Below are positions 35,479-43,496 of a stretch of DNA of 64,000 nt, one piece after another. The DNA lies in the NCBI RefSeq assembly GCF_009380135.2, contig NZ_WHUT02000001.1, positions 496,001 to 560,000 on the forward strand, written 5' to 3'. The notes below the pieces were generated by a model. It was not told the origin of the DNA. It did no database searches and saw only the letters and a list, made by a program, of their open reading frames with translations. A program made the translations under genes and the position numbers. The stretch's first letter is position 1. Each line of letters opens with the position of its first letter. The DNA comes from Fertoeibacter niger (GTDB lineage Bacteria > Pseudomonadota > Alphaproteobacteria > Rhodobacterales > Rhodobacteraceae).

Positions 35479-35676
35479 TGGCGACAGGCGATGAAGGCCG
35501 CGACCAGTCTTCGCCACGCAGGTCATCACCACCCGCGTCATCGCCACGACAGCCGCAGGCATTGCGACGCCCCATTCTCATTGGCGCAAATATCCTCGGG
35601 GGCGGCCCCCGCTGGGGGACGTGGGGGCAGACAGCCCCCATTCCTCGCCAGCATCCAGAGCCGCGCTCCGGGAGAG

Positions 35677-35703
35677 GCGCCAAAATTTTTAAGCAAAAAT
35701 TTT
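35677..35703. repeat. AT-rich hairpin, intergenic repeat copy 3
   Basis: GCGCC followed by a perfect 9-bp inverted repeat AAAATTTTT / AAAAATTTT with an AAGC loop. It stands out in a GC-rich gap of 256 bases between grxD and zapA that otherwise holds no gene. Same GCGCC-AAATTT frame as the copies at 5938 and 21031. It could end transcription from both sides. Confidence 0.7.
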
Positions 35704-35734
35704 AGCCCGCCCGACAAGACAACCGTCGCAACCC

Positions 35735-36115
35735 TCAGCCTGCCGCGCGCTCTTCCACCGCTGCGGCCAGCGCCTCGGCCCGGGCCGCAATCTCGGCCAG
35801 GCTTTCGGTCACGCGCGCGGGGATCACCGGCACTTCCACCCTTGCGGGTTCCGGCACCGGGCGGGCGGTCAGCTCGTCCACCTGCGCCTTGAGGCTGCGC
35901 AACTGGTCCTCCAGCGCCGCCGTCTTGTCGGCCAGCATCAGCCCGGCCATCAACAGCATGCGCACTTCGGGCAGGCGGCCCATCTGGCTCAGCAGCGGCT
36001 GCGCCTCGTTGTCCAGCATCAGGGCGGCGGCGCGCAGGAAATGCTCCTCGCCCGGCTGGCAGGCCACGCGAAAGCTGCGCCCGCCGATCATCACATCCAG
36101 ATCAGGCATCGGCAC
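35735..36115 (-). CDS. zapA: Cell division protein ZapA
   Basis: A 126-residue FtsZ-binding protein that stabilises the Z-ring. The N-terminal VMIGGRSFRVACQPGEE, and the following helix with MGRLPEVRMLLMAGLMLADKT, match the ZapA globular domain and the long coiled-coil helix. The last 45 residues are a second charged helix with Pro. The ATG overlaps the preceding gene (36102 start of overlap), so translation is coupled. Confidence 0.88.
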   Translation of the reverse strand: MPMPDLDVMIGGRSFRVACQPGEEHFLRAAALMLDNEAQPLLSQMGRLPEVRMLLMAGLMLADKTAALEDQLRSLKAQVDELTARPVPEPARVEVPVIPARVTESLAEIAARAEALAAAVEERAAG

Positions 36116-36590
36116 GCTCCTCCTGCGGCGATGTGGCGGCTGACAGCAATGGCGTCAGTTCGGCCAGTATCGCATCCATTTCGGCCAGTTCGCTGCTGCG
36201 CGCGGCGCGCAGCGCCTCCAGCTCGGCCTGCATGGCCTTGTTCAACTGCCCCGGTTCGGCCAGGCCCGATTCCTGCGCCTCGCGCAGCGCGCGCAGGTGT
36301 TCGCGCAGCTGGATCGTGCTTTGCCGCAGGCGCTGCATTTCCAGCCCCTGCACATCCAGTTGCCCGGTCAGCCGCGCCACCTCGGCCTCCAGCCCGGCGA
36401 TCCGCGCGCCGTCGCGTTCCTTCACCGCGCGCAGCCGTTCGGCCAGCTGCGCATTGGCGGTGCGCTCCTCGTCCAGTGCTGCGGCCAGCGGACCGGCCTC
36501 GGCGGGGGCCTCGGACAGCGCCTCCACCCCTTTGCCGATCCGGTCAAGGGCGGCGGTGATCCGCCCTTCCAGTTCCGCTATGTCCTGCAT
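36102..36590 (-). CDS. Coiled-coil protein upstream of zapA (ZauP-like position)
   Basis: A 162-residue, nearly all-helical protein rich in Ala, Glu, Leu and Arg (e.g. LEAEVARLTGQLDVQGLEMQ), thus a coiled coil with no other domain. Known: in Caulobacter an uncharacterised coiled-coil protein, ZauP, is encoded just upstream of zapA and binds ZapA. The same order is seen here, so a ZapA-partner role at the division site is the likely inference. The start MQDIAELEGRIT was chosen; an upstream ATG adds a non-helical, Gly-rich stretch. Confidence 0.7.
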   Translation of the reverse strand: MQDIAELEGRITAALDRIGKGVEALSEAPAEAGPLAAALDEERTANAQLAERLRAVKERDGARIAGLEAEVARLTGQLDVQGLEMQRLRQSTIQLREHLRALREAQESGLAEPGQLNKAMQAELEALRAARSSELAEMDAILAELTPLLSAATSPQEERADA

Positions 36591-36847
36591 GCTGCCAGCC
36601 TTTCGGTCATTCTGCCCCTGCGGGTCGTTCTGCCCCCGGTTTCCGTCCCCCCTTGCCGCAAGCGGCGGGCGAATCGGGAACAATCCGGTGTTGAACGATC
36701 TTATCGCAAAGCAAAAGCCAATTGTGCCCCCCTTTCGCCCGCCAGGTCTGCGGCCTTGGCTTGATCTTGCCACAGGCGATGTTAAGCACGGGGCCGTAAC
36801 AGGTGCGGCCCCCGGGCCTGCGCTGCCCGGAGGGAGAGGACCGAACC

Positions 36848-38863
36848 TTGGATATTGCCAGCCTGCGCAACGCGCACCCGGACCATTGGAACAAAGCCTG
36901 CGCGATCCGCACGCTGACGCTGGATGCGGTGGCCGCCGCCAATTCCGGGCATTCCGGCATGCCGATGGGTATGGCCGATGTCGCCACCGTTCTTTATGAA
37001 AAGCACCTCAGCTTTGATGCCGCCAACCCCGAATGGCCCAACCGTGACCGGTTCATCCTGTCGGCGGGCCATGGCTCGATGCTGATCTATGCGCTGCTTT
37101 ACCTCACAGGCGATGCCGAAATCACGCTGGACGAGGTGAAGAACTTCCGCCAATGGGGTGCCCGCACCGCAGGCCACCCCGAGAATTTCCTGGCCAAGGC
37201 CATTGAAACCACCACCGGCCCGCTGGGCCAGGGCATCGCGAATGCCGTGGGTTTCGCCATGGCCGAAGAAACCCTGCGCGCCCGCTGGGGGGCCAAGGTG
37301 ATCGACCACTACACCTATGTCATCGCCGGTGACGGCTGCCTGATGGAAGGTGTCAGCCACGAGGCCATCGGCATCGCCGGGCGGCACGCGCTGTCGCGGC
37401 TGATCGTGCTGTGGGACAACAACGGCATCACCATCGACGGCAAGGTTGCGCTGTCCGACCGCACCGACCAGGTGGCGCGGTTCAAGGCTGCGGGCTGGGA
37501 TGTTTTCGAATGTGACGGCCATGACCCGGTGGCGATTGACGCCGCCATCACCGCAGCCAAGGCCAGCCCCGCCCCGGCGATGATCGCCTGCAAGACGCAT
37601 ATCGCGCTGGGGTCTTCGGCGCAGGACACGTCGAAAGGCCATGGCGCGCTGACCGATGCCAAAGTGGTGGCCGATACCAAGGCCGCCTATGGCTGGGATC
37701 ATCCGGCCTTCACCATCCCCGCCGATGTGAAAGCGGCGTGGGAGGCGATCGGTGCGCGCGGGGCCTCTGCCCGTGCCGCGTGGGAGGGCCGTCTGGCCGC
37801 TCTTTCGTCGCAGAAACAGGCCGAATTCGCCCGCCAGTTCGCCGGTGACGTTCCGGCCAAACTGGCCAACACGATCCGCGCGCTGAAAAAAACCGCGTCA
37901 GAGGGCCTGCCCAAACTCGCCACCCGCGCGGCGTCGGAAAAGGTGCTGGCGGCGGTGAACCCGGTGCTGCCGGAAACCTTTGGCGGCTCGGCGGATCTCA
38001 CCGGCTCGAACAACACGAAAACCGCCGATCTGGGTGTGTTCGACACCGAAAACCGCGCGGGCCGCTACATGTATTGGGGCATCCGCGAACATGGCATGGC
38101 GGCTGCGATGAACGGCATGGCGCTGCACGGCGGCCTGCGCCCCTATGGCGGCACGTTCATGTGTTTCACCGATTACGCCCGCCCGTCGATGCGCCTGTCG
38201 GCGCTGATGCAGGTGCCGGTGGTCTATGTCATGACGCATGACAGCATCGGTCTGGGCGAGGATGGCCCGACGCACCAGCCGGTCGAGCATCTGGCGATCA
38301 GCCGCGCCACGCCGAACACATGGGTGTTCCGCCCCGCCGATCTGGTGGAAACCGCCGAGGCCTGGGAACTGGCGCTGACCAGCAAGGGCACGCCTTCGGT
38401 GCTGGCGCTGTCGCGCCAGAACCTGCCCACCGTGCGCAAAAGCCATACCGCCAAGAACCTGACCGCACAGGGCGCCTATGTGCTGGCCGAAGCCACCGGC
38501 AAGCGTCAGGCCATCCTGATGGCCACCGGGTCGGAAGTGGAGATTGCGCTGAAAGCCCGCGATCTGCTGGAGTCCGACGGCATCGGCACGCGCGTTGTCT
38601 CCATGCCCTGTATGGAGCTGTTTGCGGCGCAGGACGCCGCCTACCGCCGCAAGGTGCTGCCCGCAGGGTCGGTGCGCGTGGCCATCGAGGCGGGCGTGCG
38701 GCAGGGCTGGGACCGCTGGTTGCTGGGCGAGCGCGGGCGTGAGGGCAAAGAGGCCTTCGTGGGCATGAACGGCTTTGGCGCTTCGGCCCCGGCGGAACGG
38801 CTTTACGCTGAATTCGGCATCACCGCCGAGGCGACGGCAGCCAAGGTGAAGGAACTGCTGTAA
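36848..38863 (+). CDS. tkt: Transketolase
   Basis: TPP-dependent transfer of two-carbon units in the pentose phosphate and Calvin cycles. Family motifs are [29 protein letters not shown] (TPP and metal binding) and, later, the pyrimidine-binding region with [13 protein letters not shown]. The start is taken as TTG ([14 protein letters not shown]) because GGGAGAGG lies upstream at the right distance and the family normally begins with a D-I-A-L segment; the next upstream ATG adds 15 residues. 671 residues. A strong terminator follows. The 256-base gap upstream carries no clear operator. Confidence 0.94.
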   Translation: MDIASLRNAHPDHWNKACAIRTLTLDAVAAANSGHSGMPMGMADVATVLYEKHLSFDAANPEWPNRDRFILSAGHGSMLIYALLYLTGDAEITLDEVKNFRQWGARTAGHPENFLAKAIETTTGPLGQGIANAVGFAMAEETLRARWGAKVIDHYTYVIAGDGCLMEGVSHEAIGIAGRHALSRLIVLWDNNGITIDGKVALSDRTDQVARFKAAGWDVFECDGHDPVAIDAAITAAKASPAPAMIACKTHIALGSSAQDTSKGHGALTDAKVVADTKAAYGWDHPAFTIPADVKAAWEAIGARGASARAAWEGRLAALSSQKQAEFARQFAGDVPAKLANTIRALKKTASEGLPKLATRAASEKVLAAVNPVLPETFGGSADLTGSNNTKTADLGVFDTENRAGRYMYWGIREHGMAAAMNGMALHGGLRPYGGTFMCFTDYARPSMRLSALMQVPVVYVMTHDSIGLGEDGPTHQPVEHLAISRATPNTWVFRPADLVETAEAWELALTSKGTPSVLALSRQNLPTVRKSHTAKNLTAQGAYVLAEATGKRQAILMATGSEVEIALKARDLLESDGIGTRVVSMPCMELFAAQDAAYRRKVLPAGSVRVAIEAGVRQGWDRWLLGERGREGKEAFVGMNGFGASAPAERLYAEFGITAEATAAKVKELL

Positions 38864-38884
38864 GCAGTTCTGGTGCAATGAAAA

Positions 38885-38913
38885 AACCGCCGCAGGAAAC
38901 TGCGGCGGTTTTT
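38885..38913. terminator. Bidirectional terminator between tkt and the ABC operon
   Basis: AACCGCCGCAG / CTGCGGCGGTT with a GAAA loop, flanked by six A residues before and five T residues after. It can therefore stop the tkt transcript and the convergent seven-gene operon. Confidence 0.92.
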
Positions 38914-38982
38914 GTTTGGCGCGGGCGCGCTCATCTGCGCGGGCAAAAGCGAAGTCGCCCGTCAGGGCCGATGGGCGGCGGG

Positions 38983-40050
38983 TCAGAACCCCGCCAGCCG
39001 CACACCATCTGCGCCAAAGGCATGCACCATGGCCGGATCGACATCAAAGCCCACCACATCGCCGCGCGCCAGCGCCGGTTGGCCCGGCAGCACGGCCAGC
39101 AGCTTGGCCCCCTCGTTCAGCGTGGCATGCACCACGGTTTCAGACCCCAGCGCCTCGATCAGATCGACTTTCGCCGTCAGATCCGCCTCCACCCCTTCGG
39201 ACAGCAGCAGATGCTGCGGGCGGATGCCCAGCGTCACTGCGCCGGATGGGGGCAGCGGCAGGCCGCCAAGGTCAATCTCGGGCCCGCCTTCCAGCCGCGC
39301 GACGCCCCGCGCCATGGTAGCCCCGAACATGTTCATCCCCGGCGCGCCGATAAAGCCCGCAACAAACAGGTTCGCGGGGCGGTTATACAGGTTCAAGGGC
39401 GTGTCCACCTGTTCGATCCGCCCGGCGCGCAGCACGACAATGCGGTCGGCCATGGTCATCGCCTCGACCTGGTCATGGGTCACATGCACCATCGTGGCCC
39501 CCAGCCGCGCATGCAGCGCCGACAGTTCGGCGCGCATCGATACGCGCAGCTCGGCATCCAGGTTCGACAGCGGCTCGTCCAGCAGAAACGCCGTGGGCCG
39601 GCGCACGATGGCGCGGCCGATGGCCACCCGCTGCCGTTGCCCGCCCGAGAGTTGCCCGGGGCGGCGTTCCAGCAGCGGCTCGATCTCCAGCAGCCGTGCC
39701 GCATCGGCGATGCGGGCGTCAATCTCGGCCCGGGCCATGCGGGTGTTCTGCAAGCCGAAGGCCATGTTCTGCCGCACCGACATATGCGGATACAAGGCAT
39801 AGCTCTGGAACACCATCGCCAGCCCCCGGTCAGCGGCAGAGCGCGGCGTCACATCGGTGCCGTTGATGGCGATGGTGCCTGCGGTCGGCTGGTCCAGCCC
39901 CGCGATCATCCGCAGCAGGGTGGATTTGCCGCAACCCGAAGGCCCGACGAACACCACCAACTCGCCATCGCCCACCTCCAGGTCGATGCCCTTCAGCACA
40001 TCCACCGCGCCAAAGGATTTCTTGATGCCTTTCAGACTGATCTGGCCCAT
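38983..40050 (-). CDS. Sugar ABC transporter ATP-binding protein (MalK/UgpC-type)
   Basis: A 355-residue ATPase of the carbohydrate importer class 1. Walker A is GPSGCGKST at about 36-44, the signature LSGGQRQRVAIGRA, Walker B FLLDEPLSNLDAELR, and the C-terminal regulatory TOBE domain from about residue 235 (VTLGIRPQHL). It follows two permease genes and a solute-binding protein, the last gene of the uronate operon. The partner proteins are all present. Confidence 0.92.
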   Translation of the reverse strand: MGQISLKGIKKSFGAVDVLKGIDLEVGDGELVVFVGPSGCGKSTLLRMIAGLDQPTAGTIAINGTDVTPRSAADRGLAMVFQSYALYPHMSVRQNMAFGLQNTRMARAEIDARIADAARLLEIEPLLERRPGQLSGGQRQRVAIGRAIVRRPTAFLLDEPLSNLDAELRVSMRAELSALHARLGATMVHVTHDQVEAMTMADRIVVLRAGRIEQVDTPLNLYNRPANLFVAGFIGAPGMNMFGATMARGVARLEGGPEIDLGGLPLPPSGAVTLGIRPQHLLLSEGVEADLTAKVDLIEALGSETVVHATLNEGAKLLAVLPGQPALARGDVVGFDVDPAMVHAFGADGVRLAGF

Positions 40051-40060
40051 GTCGGCCCCC

Positions 40061-41110
40061 CTATTTCAAACCGGAGCCGGCAATGCCGGTGGTGATGAAG
40101 CGTTGCAGGAACAGGAAAACGATCACCACGGGGATCATCGTCACCACCGTCATCGCCAGGATAAAGTGCCATTGCACGTTCAGCTCACCCGCATAGGTGT
40201 TCAGCCCGACTTGCAGGGTATAAACCTCTTTGCGGCTGAGAACGATCAGCGGCCACAGGAAATCGTTCCAGCGCCACACGACCGAAAAGATGCCCAGCAC
40301 CGCCAGCGCCGGTGCCGTCAAGGGCAGCACGATGCGCCAGTAGATCTGCCATTCGGATGCATGGTCCATCCGTGCCGCCTCCAGCAACTCATCCGGGATG
40401 GTCAGCATGTATTGCCGCAGCAGGAAGATGCCGGTGGGCGTGGCGACCGTGGGCAGGATCACCCCCCACAGGCTGTTGAACAGGCCGACCGCCGAGATGA
40501 TCGAATACAGCGGCACAAGGATGACCGACAGCGGGATCATCAGCGTGGCCAGCACCGTCAGCATCACCGCATTGCGTCCGCGGAACTCGTATTTCGACAG
40601 GGCAAAGGCGGCCATCGAGTTGGTCAGAAGCGTGATCAGCGTGGCCACCACCGTGACGAACACCGAGTTTTTCAGATACAGCATGAAGTCGAAGGCCAGG
40701 AACGGCTGCACGTAATTGTCCCAGGCAAAGCCCACCTGCCGGTCAGGCACGCGGTTGGCGATGTTCACGCGCTGAATCTCGCCGGAGTTTGCCGGATCCA
40801 CCATCTGCGCGGTTGTGCCCACCCGGCGCACTTCGGCCAGGGTGCGGGTGCCCGCCTCGTCGGTCACGATGAACAGCGGCAAGGGCTTGTCATAGCCTTC
40901 GACCACCACCGTGCGGGATTCGTAAGGCAGCGCGGTGGGCGGAAATTCCGCCAGCTGCGCGGGCGATTTGAAGGATGACATGATCAGCCACAGGGCCGGG
41001 CCGAACATCACGATCACGCCGAAGAACAGCCAGCCGAACGTGACCACATCGGTCCAGTGCCAGCCCTTTCCGCCACGGCGGCGGAACAGGAATGCGGAAA
41101 CCCGGCTCAT
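40061..41110 (-). CDS. ABC transporter permease, MalG type
   Basis: Inner-membrane component of the importer. Six helices are plausible, with the conserved EAA loop near ELLEAARMDHASEWQIYWRIVLP. A large loop of about 110 residues between the first and second helix (residues 40-140) is longer than usual for MalG and should lie in the periplasm. 349 residues. The ATG overlaps the MalF-type gene by four bases (ATGA-type). Confidence 0.9.
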   Translation of the reverse strand: MSRVSAFLFRRRGGKGWHWTDVVTFGWLFFGVIVMFGPALWLIMSSFKSPAQLAEFPPTALPYESRTVVVEGYDKPLPLFIVTDEAGTRTLAEVRRVGTTAQMVDPANSGEIQRVNIANRVPDRQVGFAWDNYVQPFLAFDFMLYLKNSVFVTVVATLITLLTNSMAAFALSKYEFRGRNAVMLTVLATLMIPLSVILVPLYSIISAVGLFNSLWGVILPTVATPTGIFLLRQYMLTIPDELLEAARMDHASEWQIYWRIVLPLTAPALAVLGIFSVVWRWNDFLWPLIVLSRKEVYTLQVGLNTYAGELNVQWHFILAMTVVTMIPVVIVFLFLQRFITTGIAGSGLK

Positions 41111-42120
41111 TTCAGCTTTCCCTTCTTCTCGTTCCGGCGGCTGATCGCCAATTGGATCAGCGTCAGCACCACCAGCACCGCCCCCATCAGGATCGAGGCC
41201 GCAGCCGCCAGCCCGGGGTTTTTCAACAGCGAGGCAAAGCCCACCTCGTAGATATATTGCGTCAGGAACAGCGTGGCCGTGCCCGGCCCGCCGCCGGTCA
41301 GCACGAACGCCTCGTCAAACACCTGCACCGCGCGGATAAGCGCCAGCACGATGACAACCAGCAGGTTGGGCATCAGCAAAGGCAGGGTGATGCGCCAGAA
41401 CACGCGGCCCGGCTTGGTGCCGTCCATCTCGGCGGCCTCATACAGATCTTTCGGTATCGCCTGCAATCCGGCCAGCAGGATCAGCGCGTAAAAGCCCAGA
41501 TGCGCCCAGATCGTCACGCCGATGGCGGCTGCAAAGGCCCAGTTGCGCTCGATCAGCCAGTTCACCGGGTCAAGGCCCATGGGGATGATCATGGCGTTCA
41601 GCAGGCCGTCACGCTGCAGGATCCAGCGCCAGATCAGGCCCACCACCACCGGCGACAACAGCACGGGGAAAAAGAACACCGCCCGCCAGAAACTGCGCGC
41701 CCGCAACTCGCGGTTCAGGATCAGCGCGGTAATGGTGGCGGTGACGATCAGCAGCGACACCTGCAACACCACGAACAGCGCGGTGTTGGCCAGCGCGGTC
41801 CAGAACTGGTCCTGCGCGCAGGTCGAAGGGTCGGTGTAATCGTCGCAATCCAGAAGCTGCGCATATTGCGCGGCACCCACATATTCACGGTCCGACAGGA
41901 ACAGCGCCCCGCCGGTCGTCATCGAATAGGCAAAGTTGATCACCAGCGGCAGCAGCACGAAGACGCCGAAGATCGCCATGTTCGGCAGCAGGAAAAAGGC
42001 CGCCATGCCCCCTGTGCCTGTCAGCCGCTGCCAAAGGCGCAGCGGCGGGTCAATCGCCCGGGCAGCCCAGCCCAGGGGGGCCGTGACCACGGCCCCCGCC
42101 ATCTGTTTCAACTGTGCCAC
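41107..42120 (-). CDS. ABC transporter permease, MalF type
   Basis: Membrane permease of the same importer, with the EAA loop YEAAEMDGTKPGRVFWRITLPLL. A periplasmic stretch near CDDYTDPSTCAQDQFW carries two cysteines. The start is taken as GTG (VAQLKQMAG), eight bases after the binding-protein stop and behind GAGGG; longer ATG starts would run into the binding-protein gene. 337 residues with this start. Confidence 0.85.
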   Translation of the reverse strand: MAQLKQMAGAVVTAPLGWAARAIDPPLRLWQRLTGTGGMAAFFLLPNMAIFGVFVLLPLVINFAYSMTTGGALFLSDREYVGAAQYAQLLDCDDYTDPSTCAQDQFWTALANTALFVVLQVSLLIVTATITALILNRELRARSFWRAVFFFPVLLSPVVVGLIWRWILQRDGLLNAMIIPMGLDPVNWLIERNWAFAAAIGVTIWAHLGFYALILLAGLQAIPKDLYEAAEMDGTKPGRVFWRITLPLLMPNLLVVIVLALIRAVQVFDEAFVLTGGGPGTATLFLTQYIYEVGFASLLKNPGLAAAASILMGAVLVVLTLIQLAISRRNEKKGKLK

Positions 42121-42127
42121 GATGCCC

Positions 42128-43399
42128 TCAGTTTCCGCCGGCGGCAGCCACGGCCTCGGCCACATCGGCATCGATGCGGGCATAGGCGTCATCCAGCGTC
42201 AGTTCGCCCGCCATCACCTGGCTGATGCGGTTGGCCAGCGCGCCGTAATAGGCCGAACCCCATTTCCATGCGGGCAAGGCGGCGGCAGCCGGAACGATAT
42301 CACCCGAGGCTTCGACGAACTTGTCCAGCGCCGGGCCCACGTTCGGGTCTTCCGACGCCCAGGCCAGCCCACCGGCCGAGGCCACGCCCTTGTGCGCGGG
42401 CAGGAACAGGGTGCGTTCGCTGAACTCCTTCACCACGGCGGCAGAGCCCAGATATTCCATCACCTTGGCCACGTCTTCGGGGTTCTGGGTATATTTGATC
42501 GCCACCAGACCCGCGCCGCCACCCAGACCAGAACAGCCCGCCGTGCCACAGGGCGAGCCCGTGGCCACCCAGTCGAACCCGTCACCGATCTTGGTGGACA
42601 GGTTCGCCACCTGCCACGAGCCGGAATAGTAGAACGGGATGGCTGCGTTGATGAAATCATCCGCCGCCGCGCGGTAGGTGGAACCCGAGGCCGAAACCCA
42701 GGTATCCTTCAGCATCTTGCCATCATTGGTCCAGGCCACCAGCTTTTCCGCAAAGGCCTTGGTGCCCGCATCCACCGGCAGGGGGGCGCGGTCGGGGCCG
42801 ATGTAGTTGGCGCCGTAGGAAGCATTCGGCCCCGAGATGCGGTGGCCCGAACGGTCGATGGCAAAGGCGGCTGCGGTCTGCTGGCTGGCCTGCACCTCGG
42901 AGGCGGCGGCGATCCAGTCATCCCAGGTGGCATCGTCGCCCGGAATGGCCACGCCCGCCTGTTCGAACAGCGTCTTGTTGGCGAAGCCGCCGGTCAGCGT
43001 CAGCTGGGTCAGGAAACCGTTGATGGCGGTGCTGCCGTCTTCGCGCATCCAGTCGGCGTAATCGCCGAAATTCGCCTCCCAATAGGCCGGGTCTTGCAGG
43101 TGGGGGGTCAGGTCAAGCCAGTGGCTCGCCAGCGCCTTGAGGTTGGTGACGCGGGCGATGTCCGGCCCGGTGCCGGCCTCAAGCTGAATCTGCAGTTGTT
43201 CCTGCACCACCTTGTAGGCCACGTTGTCGAGGATCACGTTGATGTCGGGGTTCTGTTCCATGAAGCGGTTCAGGAGATCGGCGATCACCTCGCCCTCCAC
43301 ACCGTCGGAATACCACATCACGCGCACATCCCCGGCCCAGGCGGCCGAGGTCATCATGCCAAAGCCAAGCGCGGCCAGGGCGGTCATGGTCCGTTTCAT
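42128..43399 (-). CDS. Sugar ABC transporter substrate-binding protein
   Basis: A 423-residue class-I extracellular solute-binding protein with signal peptide MKRTMTALAALGFGMMTSAAWA, exported to the periplasm. The mature part has VRVMWYSDGVEGEVIADLLN and the typical middle segment FINAAIPFYYSGSWQVANL. The neighbouring permeases and ATPase complete the importer, and the genes upstream suggest that its ligand is an unsaturated uronic-acid oligosaccharide. This ligand is inference. An ATG four codons further upstream is also possible. Confidence 0.9.
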   Translation of the reverse strand: MKRTMTALAALGFGMMTSAAWAGDVRVMWYSDGVEGEVIADLLNRFMEQNPDINVILDNVAYKVVQEQLQIQLEAGTGPDIARVTNLKALASHWLDLTPHLQDPAYWEANFGDYADWMREDGSTAINGFLTQLTLTGGFANKTLFEQAGVAIPGDDATWDDWIAAASEVQASQQTAAAFAIDRSGHRISGPNASYGANYIGPDRAPLPVDAGTKAFAEKLVAWTNDGKMLKDTWVSASGSTYRAAADDFINAAIPFYYSGSWQVANLSTKIGDGFDWVATGSPCGTAGCSGLGGGAGLVAIKYTQNPEDVAKVMEYLGSAAVVKEFSERTLFLPAHKGVASAGGLAWASEDPNVGPALDKFVEASGDIVPAAAALPAWKWGSAYYGALANRISQVMAGELTLDDAYARIDADVAEAVAAAGGN

Positions 43400-43496
43400 T
43401 GTCGGTATCACAGGTCGTCTCCTCCTCTGTGCCGCGCCGGTCTGGTCCGGTCGCGGCGGTTGTCTGTCGTGTTGTGCCTTCGGCTCTGACGGCCGG

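Noticed and set aside
35677-35703. Canonical Rho-independent terminator of grxD
   Set aside because: The hairpin stem is made only of A and T and no separate T tract follows; it fits better with the dispersed repeat family.
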